From positions 1 to 8,196 of the forward strand of contig JALHJD010000124.1 of assembly GCA_022837185.1 (NCBI GenBank): 8,196 nt of DNA, read 5' to 3'. Positions within the stretch are counted from its first letter, which is position 1, and every line of letters starts with the position of its first letter. This document shows, one piece after another, positions 1 to 6,130 of the stretch. The stretch comes from Desulfobacteraceae bacterium. GTDB lineage: Bacteria; Desulfobacterota; Desulfobulbia; Desulfobulbales; Desulfobulbaceae. Both the position numbers and the translations under genes were made by a program. The notes beneath the pieces were generated by a model that had not been told where the DNA came from, did no database searches, and saw only the letters and a program-made list of their open reading frames with translations.

Positions 1-47
1 GGCCTCTCACGCCGAAAACAGGGGTTCGAGTCCCCTTGGGGTCACCA
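1..47 (+). tRNA. tRNA-Glu (CTC), 3' portion
   Basis: The window opens inside a tRNA. A 3-bp remnant of the anticodon stem (ggc/gcc) encloses the 7-base loop ctctcac, whose central triplet CTC reads GAG (Glu). The T arm follows at 20-36 as a 5-bp stem around ttcgagt. The 3' strand of the acceptor stem is at 37-43, the discriminator A at 44, and an encoded CCA at 45-47. The 5' half (acceptor strand, D arm) lies outside the window. The isotype is read from the anticodon alone. Confidence 0.9.
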
Positions 48-473
48 ATCGGAGCAGACGCGACGCAAGCGAACAACATGCGTCCTTTGCCGAGCCTTTT
101 TTGAGTACTCGACCTTACCCATCCTTCCCCGCCCAATTTGCTTTTCCTGCTCTGGAATTCCAGCAGCACTTCTGTCTTTTTCTGCACCCGTTTTCATGAT
201 CCCGCGCCGATGCCCATTTGAGGCAGTTCCGGCTGCATGCGACATCGCCGTACCCGTTCTTTTCCTCCTGTCAAAGTATGAGAGGCAATGATATAACAAT
301 AATATAGAAAAGGAAAATGGCGTCGGGGAAGAAGGAAATCAGGTGAGCTTGCGCCGTGGTTTTTCCTCCTTCGTAATTCGAGGAAAGAGGTGTCGGGCAG
401 CATCTTACCTTGCCGCTGCAGTGGACACCCTGACATTTTTCGTCATGCAGGCAACACAACCGGGGAAAAAAAG
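48..473. other. Intergenic region between tRNA-Glu and the binding-lipoprotein gene
   Basis: I see no convincing gene here. A 6-bp hairpin (GACGCA 62-67 / TGCGTC 79-84) lies just after the tRNA. A T6 run at 97-102 is separated from it by about 12 bases, so it is at best a weak terminator. An AT-rich patch at 286-310 holds a candidate promoter for the downstream gene. A 7-bp inverted repeat (TTTCCTC 362-368 / GAGGAAA 380-386) lies in the presumed 5' untranslated region. Short open frames on both strands lack ribosome sites and recognisable protein character. Confidence 0.6.
268..297 (+). promoter_or_regulatory. Candidate sigma-70 promoter for the lipoprotein-kinase operon
   Basis: A -35-like CTGTCA (268-273) is separated by 18 bases from TATAAC (292-297), inside the only AT-rich patch of the upstream region. 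Transcription would start near 304, giving a leader of about 170 nt before the GTG at 474. The -35 match is only 4 of 6, so this is a plausible site rather than a firm one. Confidence 0.3.
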
Positions 474-2789
474 GTGAAGCACTGGATAGAGATCATCGGC
501 ATTCTCATTTTTCTGACCCTGCTGCCCGCTTCCTGCGGCAGGGCCCCTGAAACCAGGTTCGGGCCCGTCCCCGGCGTCAGCGGCGATGAGATTCTCATAG
601 GCTCCTCGCTGGCCCTGGAGGGGCACGCAGGGTACCTGGGGACCCAGACCCTGCACGGGGCCCTGGCGTATATCAATTTTATCAACGAACAGGGTGGCAT
701 CCACGGCCGGAAGATACGGGTGATCGCCTACGACGACGGCTATGATCCCCCCCGGTGCGTGGCCAACACCCAGAAGCTGATCAACGAGGACAGGGTCTTC
801 GCCCTGTTCAGCTATGTGGGCACCCCCACCTCGGTCAAGATCATTCCCATCGTCAAGGAGGGAAAAATTCCTCTTCTCGGCCTGTTCACCGGCGCCAGCG
901 TCTTAAGGGAACCGTTCAACCGCTATATCATCAATGTCCGGGCCTCCTACTACCAGGAAACGGACGCGATGGTGAAGCATTTCGTCGAGGACCTGGACAT
1001 CAGGAAGATTGCGGTCTTTTACCAGTATGACGACTATGGCCTTGACGGCCTGCGGGGAACCGAGATCGGGCTGAAAAAATACGGCCTCGTCCCGGTGGCC
1101 ACCGGCAGCTATGTCCGCGGGACCATGGATGTGGAGGACGGGCTCGACAGGATCATGGCTTCAGGGGCCGAGGCAGTGATCATGATCGGCACCTATGATC
1201 CCTGTGCCAAATTCATCAAGCTGGCCTGGACAAAAGGGTTCAATCCCATGTTCCACAACGTCTCCTTTGTCGGTTCCGATGAACTGGCCAGGAAACTGGG
1301 CGCGGAAGGGGAGGGGGTCATTATCACCCAGGTCGTCCCGCCCCCCGAGGCGCCGGAGGGCAGAACCCTGCTCTGGGGCATTGAGGAATACAGTAATTTA
1401 TTGAAAAAATACTACCCGGAGGACGAACTCAACTTTGTGGGATTTGAGGGCTATATCAATGCCAAGGTGCTGGTGGAGGGCCTGAGAAGGGCGGGCAGGG
1501 ATATAACCAGGGAGAATTTCATCGATGCCATCGATTCCATCCGGAAATATTCACTCGGCATCGCCAATACCCTTACTTTTGGCCCCGATGATCACCAGGG
1601 TTTGGAAAGAGTGTATTTCACCCAGATTAAGGACGGCAAATTTGCTCTCCTGGCGGACTGGGAAAAGATCAGAAGGGCACGGGCCGTTCCCGGCGTTACG
1701 GACACGGAGATCGTCCTTGGCTCCTCGCTGGCCCTGGAGGGGCACGCAGGGTACCTGGGGACCCAGACCCTGCACGGGGCCCTGGCGTATATCAATTTCA
1801 TCAACGAACAGGGCGGCATCCACGGCCGGAAGATACGGGTGATCGCCTACGACGACGGCTATGATCCGCCCCGGTGCGTGGCCAACACCCGGAGGCTGAT
1901 CAACGAGGACAGGGTCTTCGCCCTGTTCAGCTATGTGGGCACCCCCACGTCGGTCAAGATCATTCCCATCGTCGAGGAGGAGGAAATCCCTCTCCTCGGT
2001 CTGTTCACCGGAGCGAACGCCCTGCGGGAGCCATTCAAGCGCTATATCATCAACGTCAGGGCCTCCTACTACCAGGAGACGGACGCGGTGGTGCAACATT
2101 TCGTCGAGGACCTGGATATCAGAAAGATAGCGGTCTTTTACCAGGATGACGATTATGGATTTGACGGCCTGCGGGGGGCCGAGATCAGCCTGGCAAAGTA
2201 CGGCCTTACTCCGGTGGCCACCGGCAGCTATGTCCGCGGGACCATGGATGTGGAGGAAGGGCTCGAGAGGATCATGGCTTCAGAGGCAGAGGCAGTGGTC
2301 ATGATCGGCACTTCCGATCCCTGCGCCAAATTCATCAGCCTGGCCCGGGCAAAGGGATTCAACCCCATGTTCCACAACGTCTCCTTTGTCGGTTCCGATG
2401 AACTGGCCAGGAAACTGGGCGGGGAAGGGGAGGGGGTCATCATCACCCAGGTCGTCCCGCCCCCCGATGAAACGGTCCTCCTTCCCGCCGCTGAGGATTA
2501 TGCCCTGCTGCTGGCGCAATATTACCCGCAGCATACACCCACCTTTGTTGGATTTGAGGGCTTCATCAACGCCAAAATCCTTGTTGAGGGCCTGAGGCGC
2601 ACCGGAAAAGACCTGACCAGGGAAGACTTCATCGATGCCATAGAGACCCTGAACACATACTTTGTCGGGATCGGCGCCAAGGTATCCTTCGGTCCCGACG
2701 ATCACCAAGGGCTGAGCAAGGTGTATTTCACCAGGATTGAAGAAGGGAAGGCCGTCATGTTTACCGAGTGGAAAGCTCTTGGGAGATAG
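474..2789 (+). CDS. Lipoprotein with two tandem type-1 periplasmic binding modules (LivJ/Peripla_BP_6 family)
   Basis: A 771-residue exported lipoprotein, probably a ligand receptor anchored on the periplasmic side. GTG 474 is preferred because it places a clean signal peptide at the N-terminus: VKHW, a hydrophobic core at about 5-17, then PASC with the lipid-acceptor Cys21 (Pro at -3 is unusual). The frame stays open to a GTG at 390, but that start would put 28 polar residues ahead of the signal. The ribosome site is weak (GGGG about 8 bases upstream). The mature protein holds two full Leu/Ile/Val-binding-type domains, about 38-400 and 411-771, each with the LALEGHAG, INEQGGIHGRKI and YDDGYDP signatures of the family. 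Usual members have one such domain of about 370 residues. No permease or ATPase genes accompany it, and the histidine kinase starts 9 bases after its stop, so a sensing role is likelier than transport. Amino acids or other small organics are typical family ligands; the ligand here is unknown. Confidence 0.9.
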   Translation: MKHWIEIIGILIFLTLLPASCGRAPETRFGPVPGVSGDEILIGSSLALEGHAGYLGTQTLHGALAYINFINEQGGIHGRKIRVIAYDDGYDPPRCVANTQKLINEDRVFALFSYVGTPTSVKIIPIVKEGKIPLLGLFTGASVLREPFNRYIINVRASYYQETDAMVKHFVEDLDIRKIAVFYQYDDYGLDGLRGTEIGLKKYGLVPVATGSYVRGTMDVEDGLDRIMASGAEAVIMIGTYDPCAKFIKLAWTKGFNPMFHNVSFVGSDELARKLGAEGEGVIITQVVPPPEAPEGRTLLWGIEEYSNLLKKYYPEDELNFVGFEGYINAKVLVEGLRRAGRDITRENFIDAIDSIRKYSLGIANTLTFGPDDHQGLERVYFTQIKDGKFALLADWEKIRRARAVPGVTDTEIVLGSSLALEGHAGYLGTQTLHGALAYINFINEQGGIHGRKIRVIAYDDGYDPPRCVANTRRLINEDRVFALFSYVGTPTSVKIIPIVEEEEIPLLGLFTGANALREPFKRYIINVRASYYQETDAVVQHFVEDLDIRKIAVFYQDDDYGFDGLRGAEISLAKYGLTPVATGSYVRGTMDVEEGLERIMASEAEAVVMIGTSDPCAKFISLARAKGFNPMFHNVSFVGSDELARKLGGEGEGVIITQVVPPPDETVLLPAAEDYALLLAQYYPQHTPTFVGFEGFINAKILVEGLRRTGKDLTREDFIDAIETLNTYFVGIGAKVSFGPDDHQGLSKVYFTRIEEGKAVMFTEWKALGR
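597..1347 (+). repeat. Intragenic direct repeat, copy 1 (binding module 1)
   Basis: This segment matches 1716-2466 with a constant offset of 1119 bases (373 codons) and no visible indel. The first 170 or so bases (601 onward) differ at only about three positions, at least two of them silent. Similarity drops after the VVPPP motif, and the last 100-odd residues of the two modules differ clearly, including about 3 extra residues in module 1. The pattern is a tandem intragenic duplication. Confidence 0.92.
1716..2466 (+). repeat. Intragenic direct repeat, copy 2 (binding module 2)
   Basis: Partner of the repeat at 597-1347. Most differences in protein sequence are scattered single substitutions, such as QKL to RRL and VKEGK to VEEEE. 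The Cys-containing motif SDPCAKF (YDPCAKF in module 1) and the FHNVSFVGSDELARKLG block are shared. Confidence 0.92.
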
Positions 2790-2798
2790 TTCGCCGGC

Positions 2799-4775
2799 AT
2801 GGTCAACCTGCGTAATCTGAGTTTCAGCAACAAGGTATTGTTCAGCACCACGCTCATCGTGGTTCTTCTGGGCATCGCAGTGGTCTCCGTGGTCCGCTGG
2901 GTACTGCTCCCCAGTCTGACCTCTGAGCTTCAACGGAGGGGGGTGGCCGTCGCCCAGAGTATTGCCGCGCAAAGCCGGGGGTATATTCTGATCCGTGACG
3001 AACCGATGCTGACCAGCCTGATCTTTGAAGAAAAGCAGTTGGAGGAAAGAAGACGCTTCATTTCCTATATCCTTGTCCTCGATACCGAACAGACGGTGCT
3101 GGCCCACACCTTCATCGGCGAATTTCCCGCCTGGGTCGCTGAAGCCAATGTTCTTCCCCCCGATCAGGCGCGGAGCATAAAACCGGTTAAGACTCCCGCA
3201 GGACAGATCTACGATATTGCCGTACCGGTCAAGGAGGGCATATATCAGATCGGCACCGTTCGCGTGGGGTTGAATAAAACGGTCATAGACATGCTGATAC
3301 GGAAACTGACCCTGGTCCTGCTGGGAGCCGTAACAGCCTTTATCGTGGCGGGATTTTTCATCAGCCACCGCCTGGCCAGGTATATTACCCGCCCCGTCAC
3401 CCAACTCACCCATCTGGCCGACGAGATAAGCCGCGGCAATCTGGATGTCCCCTTTGATTTCGGCGAACCGGTCAAGTGCTGGGAGATTGAGGAATGTGAC
3501 AAAATCGACTGCCCGGCCTATGGCGAAACAGAAATAATGTGCTGGTTTACCGAAGGGACCCTGTGCACCGGGGCGCCCATGGGCAAGTTTCCGGACAAGC
3601 TGGAGGAGTGTTTCAAATGCAGGGTATACAGGAGGCACGCAGGGGACGAGGTAGTTCAGCTTGCCGATGCCTTTTCCAACATGACCAGAAACCTGAAGGT
3701 CTCCAGGGATGAACTGCGGAGGGTCTATGACTTCCAGAGAAGCCTCATCGAGGGTTCCATTGACGGCATTGTCGCCACCAACGAGAAGGGCAGCATCGTC
3801 ATTTTCAATGAAGCGGCTGAAAAGCTCTTTGGCTATGCGAGTGCAGAGGTTGTCGGCCGGATGGACATGGACGACCTCTATCCGCCCCATCGTTCCAGGG
3901 AGGTCATGGAGAACCTGTTAGGCGATGAATACGGCGGGGCCGGAAAGCTGGTGAACTATGAAACCACCATTGCCAACCGCGCCGGCAGCGAAGTACCTGT
4001 GTGGCTGTCGGCGAGCATCCTCCATGATCAGGGGAAAATGCTGGGGACGGTGATGTTCCTGCAGGACCTGACCGAACGGCGGAGATTGGAAATGAAGGTC
4101 CTGGAATCGGAAAAATTGGCAACGGTCGGCCTGGTCGCATCCTACATTTCCCATGAAATCAAGAACCCCTTGATGGTCATCAGCGGCTTTGCCAACCAGG
4201 TTCTTCGCAGCACGGGCCAGGAGGGCAAGAACAGGGAAAAGCTGGAAATCATTATCAGGGAGGTCAACCGACTGGAAGGGTTTCTTACGGAAGTCTGCGA
4301 CTTTACCAAGCTGTCCAGGCCAAAGAAGATCCTGGCAGGCGTCAATGATGTGCTTGAGGAGGTCTGCACCTTATTTGAACAGGAGTTTGAAAAGGGTCAT
4401 GTGCAGCTTGTCAAGTCCATGGATCCGGAACTTCCGGAGATCTTTATTGATCCGCGGCAGATGAAACAGGTCTTCATCAACATTATCAAGAATTCCGTTG
4501 AGGCCATGCCGGACGGAGGACAAATCATTGTTGAAACCGGTCTGGAGGACAATGGCATAGCAGTCCGCATCTCAGACAGCGGAAAAGGGATCGCCCCCGG
4601 AGACATGAAGGACATCTTCAGTCCGTTCGTTACCACCAAGCCCCGGGGCACCGGACTCGGGCTGGCCATTTCCAGAAAGATCATAGAGGACCATGACGGC
4701 GAGGTGTGCGTTCGCAGTGAATTGGGGAAAGGTACCATTTGCACCATTGTCCTCCCTGTTCAAGGTCCCGGGTGA
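2799..4775 (+). CDS. Membrane sensor histidine kinase: HAMP with two-CW insert, PAS, HisKA, HATPase
   Basis: A 658-residue inner-membrane kinase. TM1 is at about 13-32 and TM2 at about 170-190, enclosing a periplasmic segment of about 135 residues of Cache-like size. The first HAMP helix and connector (188-223) are followed by a Cys-rich insert (227-274) with Cys at 227, 233, 238, 248, 256, 271 and 274. The two CW pairs (C227-W, C248-W) are the signature of the two-CW domain. The second HAMP helix (GDEVVQLADAF...) resumes at about 280. A PAS domain spans about 309-430. The H box SHEIKNPL carries phospho-acceptor His452. The ATPase shows an N box (N561, N565), DSGKGI at 593 and GTGLGLA at 617, so it should be active. 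ATG 2799 follows the lipoprotein stop by 9 bases, and GGGAGA across the upstream stop can serve as a long-spaced ribosome site. The two genes are probably cotranscribed. No receiver-domain partner is in the window. Confidence 0.95.
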   Translation: MVNLRNLSFSNKVLFSTTLIVVLLGIAVVSVVRWVLLPSLTSELQRRGVAVAQSIAAQSRGYILIRDEPMLTSLIFEEKQLEERRRFISYILVLDTEQTVLAHTFIGEFPAWVAEANVLPPDQARSIKPVKTPAGQIYDIAVPVKEGIYQIGTVRVGLNKTVIDMLIRKLTLVLLGAVTAFIVAGFFISHRLARYITRPVTQLTHLADEISRGNLDVPFDFGEPVKCWEIEECDKIDCPAYGETEIMCWFTEGTLCTGAPMGKFPDKLEECFKCRVYRRHAGDEVVQLADAFSNMTRNLKVSRDELRRVYDFQRSLIEGSIDGIVATNEKGSIVIFNEAAEKLFGYASAEVVGRMDMDDLYPPHRSREVMENLLGDEYGGAGKLVNYETTIANRAGSEVPVWLSASILHDQGKMLGTVMFLQDLTERRRLEMKVLESEKLATVGLVASYISHEIKNPLMVISGFANQVLRSTGQEGKNREKLEIIIREVNRLEGFLTEVCDFTKLSRPKKILAGVNDVLEEVCTLFEQEFEKGHVQLVKSMDPELPEIFIDPRQMKQVFINIIKNSVEAMPDGGQIIVETGLEDNGIAVRISDSGKGIAPGDMKDIFSPFVTTKPRGTGLGLAISRKIIEDHDGEVCVRSELGKGTICTIVLPVQGPG

Positions 4776-4866
4776 CACCCGAAGGTGCCCTGACGGTGTC
4801 TCCCGTCTTTGCCGGACAGGCCATCCGGGCCGGTCTCGTGCCAATCCTCCGGATTCATGCCGTCAA

Positions 4867-4894
4867 TTGTACACTGGAAAGTACAACTTTTTTT
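4867..4894 (+). terminator. Rho-independent terminator candidate after the kinase gene
   Basis: TTGTAC (4867-4872) and GTACAA (4881-4886) form a 6-bp stem around an 8-base loop, followed by C and seven T. The stem is AT-rich and therefore weak. The second cassette has a structurally equivalent element at 6467-6511 with different stem bases, which supports a conserved function. It would end the lipoprotein-kinase transcript about 90 bases after its stop. Confidence 0.55.
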
Positions 4895-4938
4895 CAGGTG
4901 GAGGAAAAACCATACACATGCTGTAACATTCTCATTAC

Positions 4939-4970
4939 ATGAGATAAATTGTGCAATGAAGCAAATTTGC
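4939..4970. promoter_or_regulatory. Candidate upstream activator binding region, cassette copy 1
   Basis: The 13-mer atgagataaattg (4939-4951) is identical at 6556-6568 and lies 147 bases before the -24 element (145 in copy 2), a normal distance for a sigma-54 activator site. Short dyads overlap or follow it: ATTG/CAAT at 4948-4957 and the perfect palindrome GCAAATTTGC at 4961-4970. The activator is not identified. Confidence 0.4.
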
Positions 4971-5055
4971 CGGAAAAATTGTATTAATAATCATTCATAA
5001 TTAGCCCCTCTCCATTCGATTCTCCGTTTCAATTTCCTACATTTTTTTCTTTATA

Positions 5056-5068
5056 TATCAATATATTA
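5056..5068 (+). promoter_or_regulatory. IHF site, cassette copy 1
   Basis: TATCAA-TATA-TTA matches the IHF consensus WATCAANNNNTTR at every defined position. It lies 17 bases upstream of the -24 element, exactly as the corresponding site does in copy 2, and sits in an AT-rich tract. IHF commonly bends DNA between an activator site and a sigma-54 promoter, which fits this position. Confidence 0.65.
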
Positions 5069-5085
5069 TAGTTTTTCTTCCGGAA

Positions 5086-5100
5086 TGGCACCCTTCTTGT
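5086..5100 (+). promoter_or_regulatory. Sigma-54 (-24/-12) promoter, cassette copy 1
   Basis: TGGCAC-CCTTC-TTGT matches the sigma-54 consensus TGGCACN5TTGCW with one change (GC to GT at -12) and the required 10 bases between the GG and the -12 dinucleotide. Transcription should start near 5112, giving a leader of about 280 nt. An equivalent promoter sits at the same place in cassette 2. Confidence 0.8.
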
Positions 5101-5122
5101 AATAAGGAGGCCAGGTTGGGTA

Positions 5123-5147
5123 CCGGAGCATGGCACGGATGCCCCGG
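5123..5147 (+). other. 5' leader hairpin, cassette copy 1
   Basis: CCGG-a-GCAT (5123-5131) pairs with ATGC-c-CCGG (5139-5147) around a 7-base loop, with one A/C mismatch. It begins about 11 nt after the predicted transcription start. In copy 2 the primary sequence differs but an equivalent two-part stem forms (6737-6766), so the structure appears conserved. It could stabilise the mRNA 5' end or be regulatory. Confidence 0.5.
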
Positions 5148-5209
5148 GCAAAAACAGGGTAAACATCAAAGATAATATATTTGACAGCAGAACAACGAAT
5201 TCAACGGCA

Positions 5210-5217
5210 AGGAGGTT
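5210..5217 (+). other. Conserved Shine-Dalgarno-like sequence in the leader, copy 1
   Basis: AAGGAGGT at 5210-5217 is repeated at 6829-6836 in copy 2, in both cases about 170-180 bases before the true start codon. No ATG, GTG or TTG follows at a usable distance in either copy, and possible CTG-started peptides are not conserved. It may be a structural or standby ribosome element of the leader. The function is unknown. Confidence 0.4.
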
Positions 5218-5287
5218 TTTCGCTGACAGACAAGGAAACTGCCAACAGTTGAGTTTTTTTTGGTGTGTATCGATTGAGTTCAACAAC

Positions 5288-5349
5288 CCGGACGCATTTT
5301 GGATGGTCCGGCACGAACAACGCGGTTCAGGGCCGGATGTCCTGAACCG
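5288..5349 (+). other. Paired hairpins before the ribosome site, copy 1
   Basis: Hairpin 1 pairs CCGGAC (5288-5293) with GTCCGG (5306-5311). Hairpin 2 pairs CGGTTCAGG (5323-5331) with CCTGAACCG (5341-5349), a 9-bp stem with a 9-base loop. Both have counterparts at 6910-6933 and 6945-6967. A T8 tract follows at 5361-5368, but it is about 11 bases from the stem, so this is not a standard attenuator. The ribosome site starts at 5380. Confidence 0.55.
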
Positions 5350-5392
5350 GATAAAACATCTTTTTTTTACCAAATTTATGGAGGTTTTTTGC

Positions 5393-6109
5393 ATGAAGTT
5401 GAAAATTCTTGGTTGTCTGGTTGCCGTAGCCGGAGCATTGCTCATATCTGCCACTGACGGGTATTCCCGCAGTAATTTTGGGAATAATGTGAATGATGCA
5501 TGCGCCCCGGCCACTCCCTTTACCGGTGACTGTACATTGTGCCATGCCAGTGACTTCGGAACAAACACCCCGGCCATGGCTGCCTATAATGCCGGCGGCG
5601 CGACCCTGACCGATTTTTTCTGTCCCACCTCCGCCCCGCCCCCTCCGCCTCCTCCGCCACCGGCGACCTGCACGGATGTGGACGGTGACGGTTATGCCAT
5701 AGAAGGGGGTGACTGCGGTCCGGTCGATTGCAACGATAATGACTGGGACATCAATCCCGGCGCCGTTGATATTGCGGATAACGGCATTGACGAAAACTGT
5801 GACGGTCAGGATGCCGTTTCCCCGGCTCCTCCTCCAGGCAACAATGCCAGGAATATAACCTGGGTGGCCTGTACGCCCGAGCAGATCGGTCCATATGCCG
5901 ACAGCGTCCGCATCCGGGTCGTCAACTGCAATGAAAATCCGGCCGGTCAGAAAAATGGCTGGTTGACCCTGAGACCGAAAAATGCCGATAAAATGATGGA
6001 TGTGATCCTCGCCGCCATGGCTGCGAACAAGGGAATTGCCATCGGATTTAACGGCACTACGGATTCTGAGGGATACAATTACGCCATCTCGGTTATTTAT
6101 AAGAAATAG
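5393..6109 (+). CDS. Exported CXXCH protein with MopE-type metal-binding motif
   Basis: A 238-residue precursor. ATG 5393 is chosen because GGAGG (5380-5384) lies 8 bases upstream and the product then opens with a signal peptide (MKLK, hydrophobic core 5-20, cleavage probably after ISA at 20). The N-terminal domain has CTLCH (47-51), a c-type heme-binding motif, flanked by Cys37 and Cys77. A nine-proline run (82-90) follows. Residues 93-140 read as a MopE-type putative metal-binding motif (DVDGDGY, GGDC, DCND, NPGA, NGIDENCDG), comparable to Pfam Cu-binding_MopE. The C-terminal domain (about 153-238, starting ITWVACTPEQIGP, ending SVIYKK) is one I do not recognise. A periplasmic or outer-surface electron-transfer or metal-related role is plausible. 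The paralogue at 7001-7525 lacks the MopE part. Expression is probably sigma-54 dependent. Confidence 0.88.
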   Translation: MKLKILGCLVAVAGALLISATDGYSRSNFGNNVNDACAPATPFTGDCTLCHASDFGTNTPAMAAYNAGGATLTDFFCPTSAPPPPPPPPPATCTDVDGDGYAIEGGDCGPVDCNDNDWDINPGAVDIADNGIDENCDGQDAVSPAPPPGNNARNITWVACTPEQIGPYADSVRIRVVNCNENPAGQKNGWLTLRPKNADKMMDVILAAMAANKGIAIGFNGTTDSEGYNYAISVIYKK

Positions 6110-6130
6110 CGATTAGAGCTGTTCAAGAAC

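Noticed and set aside
62..102. Rho-independent terminator after the tRNA
   Set aside because: A 6-bp hairpin is present, but about 12 bases separate it from the T6 run, so it does not meet the usual form.
390..473. GTG 390 as start of the lipoprotein gene
   Set aside because: It would add 28 polar residues before the signal peptide and bury the lipobox, while GTG 474 gives a normal lipoprotein N-terminus.
755..1030. Plus-strand open frame of 91 codons, repeated at 1874-2149
   Set aside because: Both are the same out-of-frame reading of the two binding-protein modules; their similarity simply reflects the intragenic duplication.
2280..3890. Open frame of 536 codons on the minus strand
   Set aside because: It lies antisense to both the binding lipoprotein and the kinase, which have clear domain signatures. 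The product looks like the GC-biased mirror of those genes, and there is no ribosome site.
5180..5209. Sigma-70 promoter at TTGACA near 5182 in the leader
   Set aside because: The hexamer is perfect and partly kept in copy 2, but no -10-like sequence lies at 16-18 bases, while a full sigma-54 promoter lies upstream.
5249..5392. Upstream extension of the first exported protein, in frame from TTG 5249
   Set aside because: It crosses the leader hairpins, puts residues ahead of a clear signal peptide, and is not in the same frame in the second cassette. The GGAGG at 5380 supports ATG 5393.
5112..5392. Known c-di-GMP-I (GEMM) riboswitch in the leader
   Set aside because: These riboswitches often precede cytochrome genes in this group, so I looked for their conserved core strings. 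None is present in either leader.
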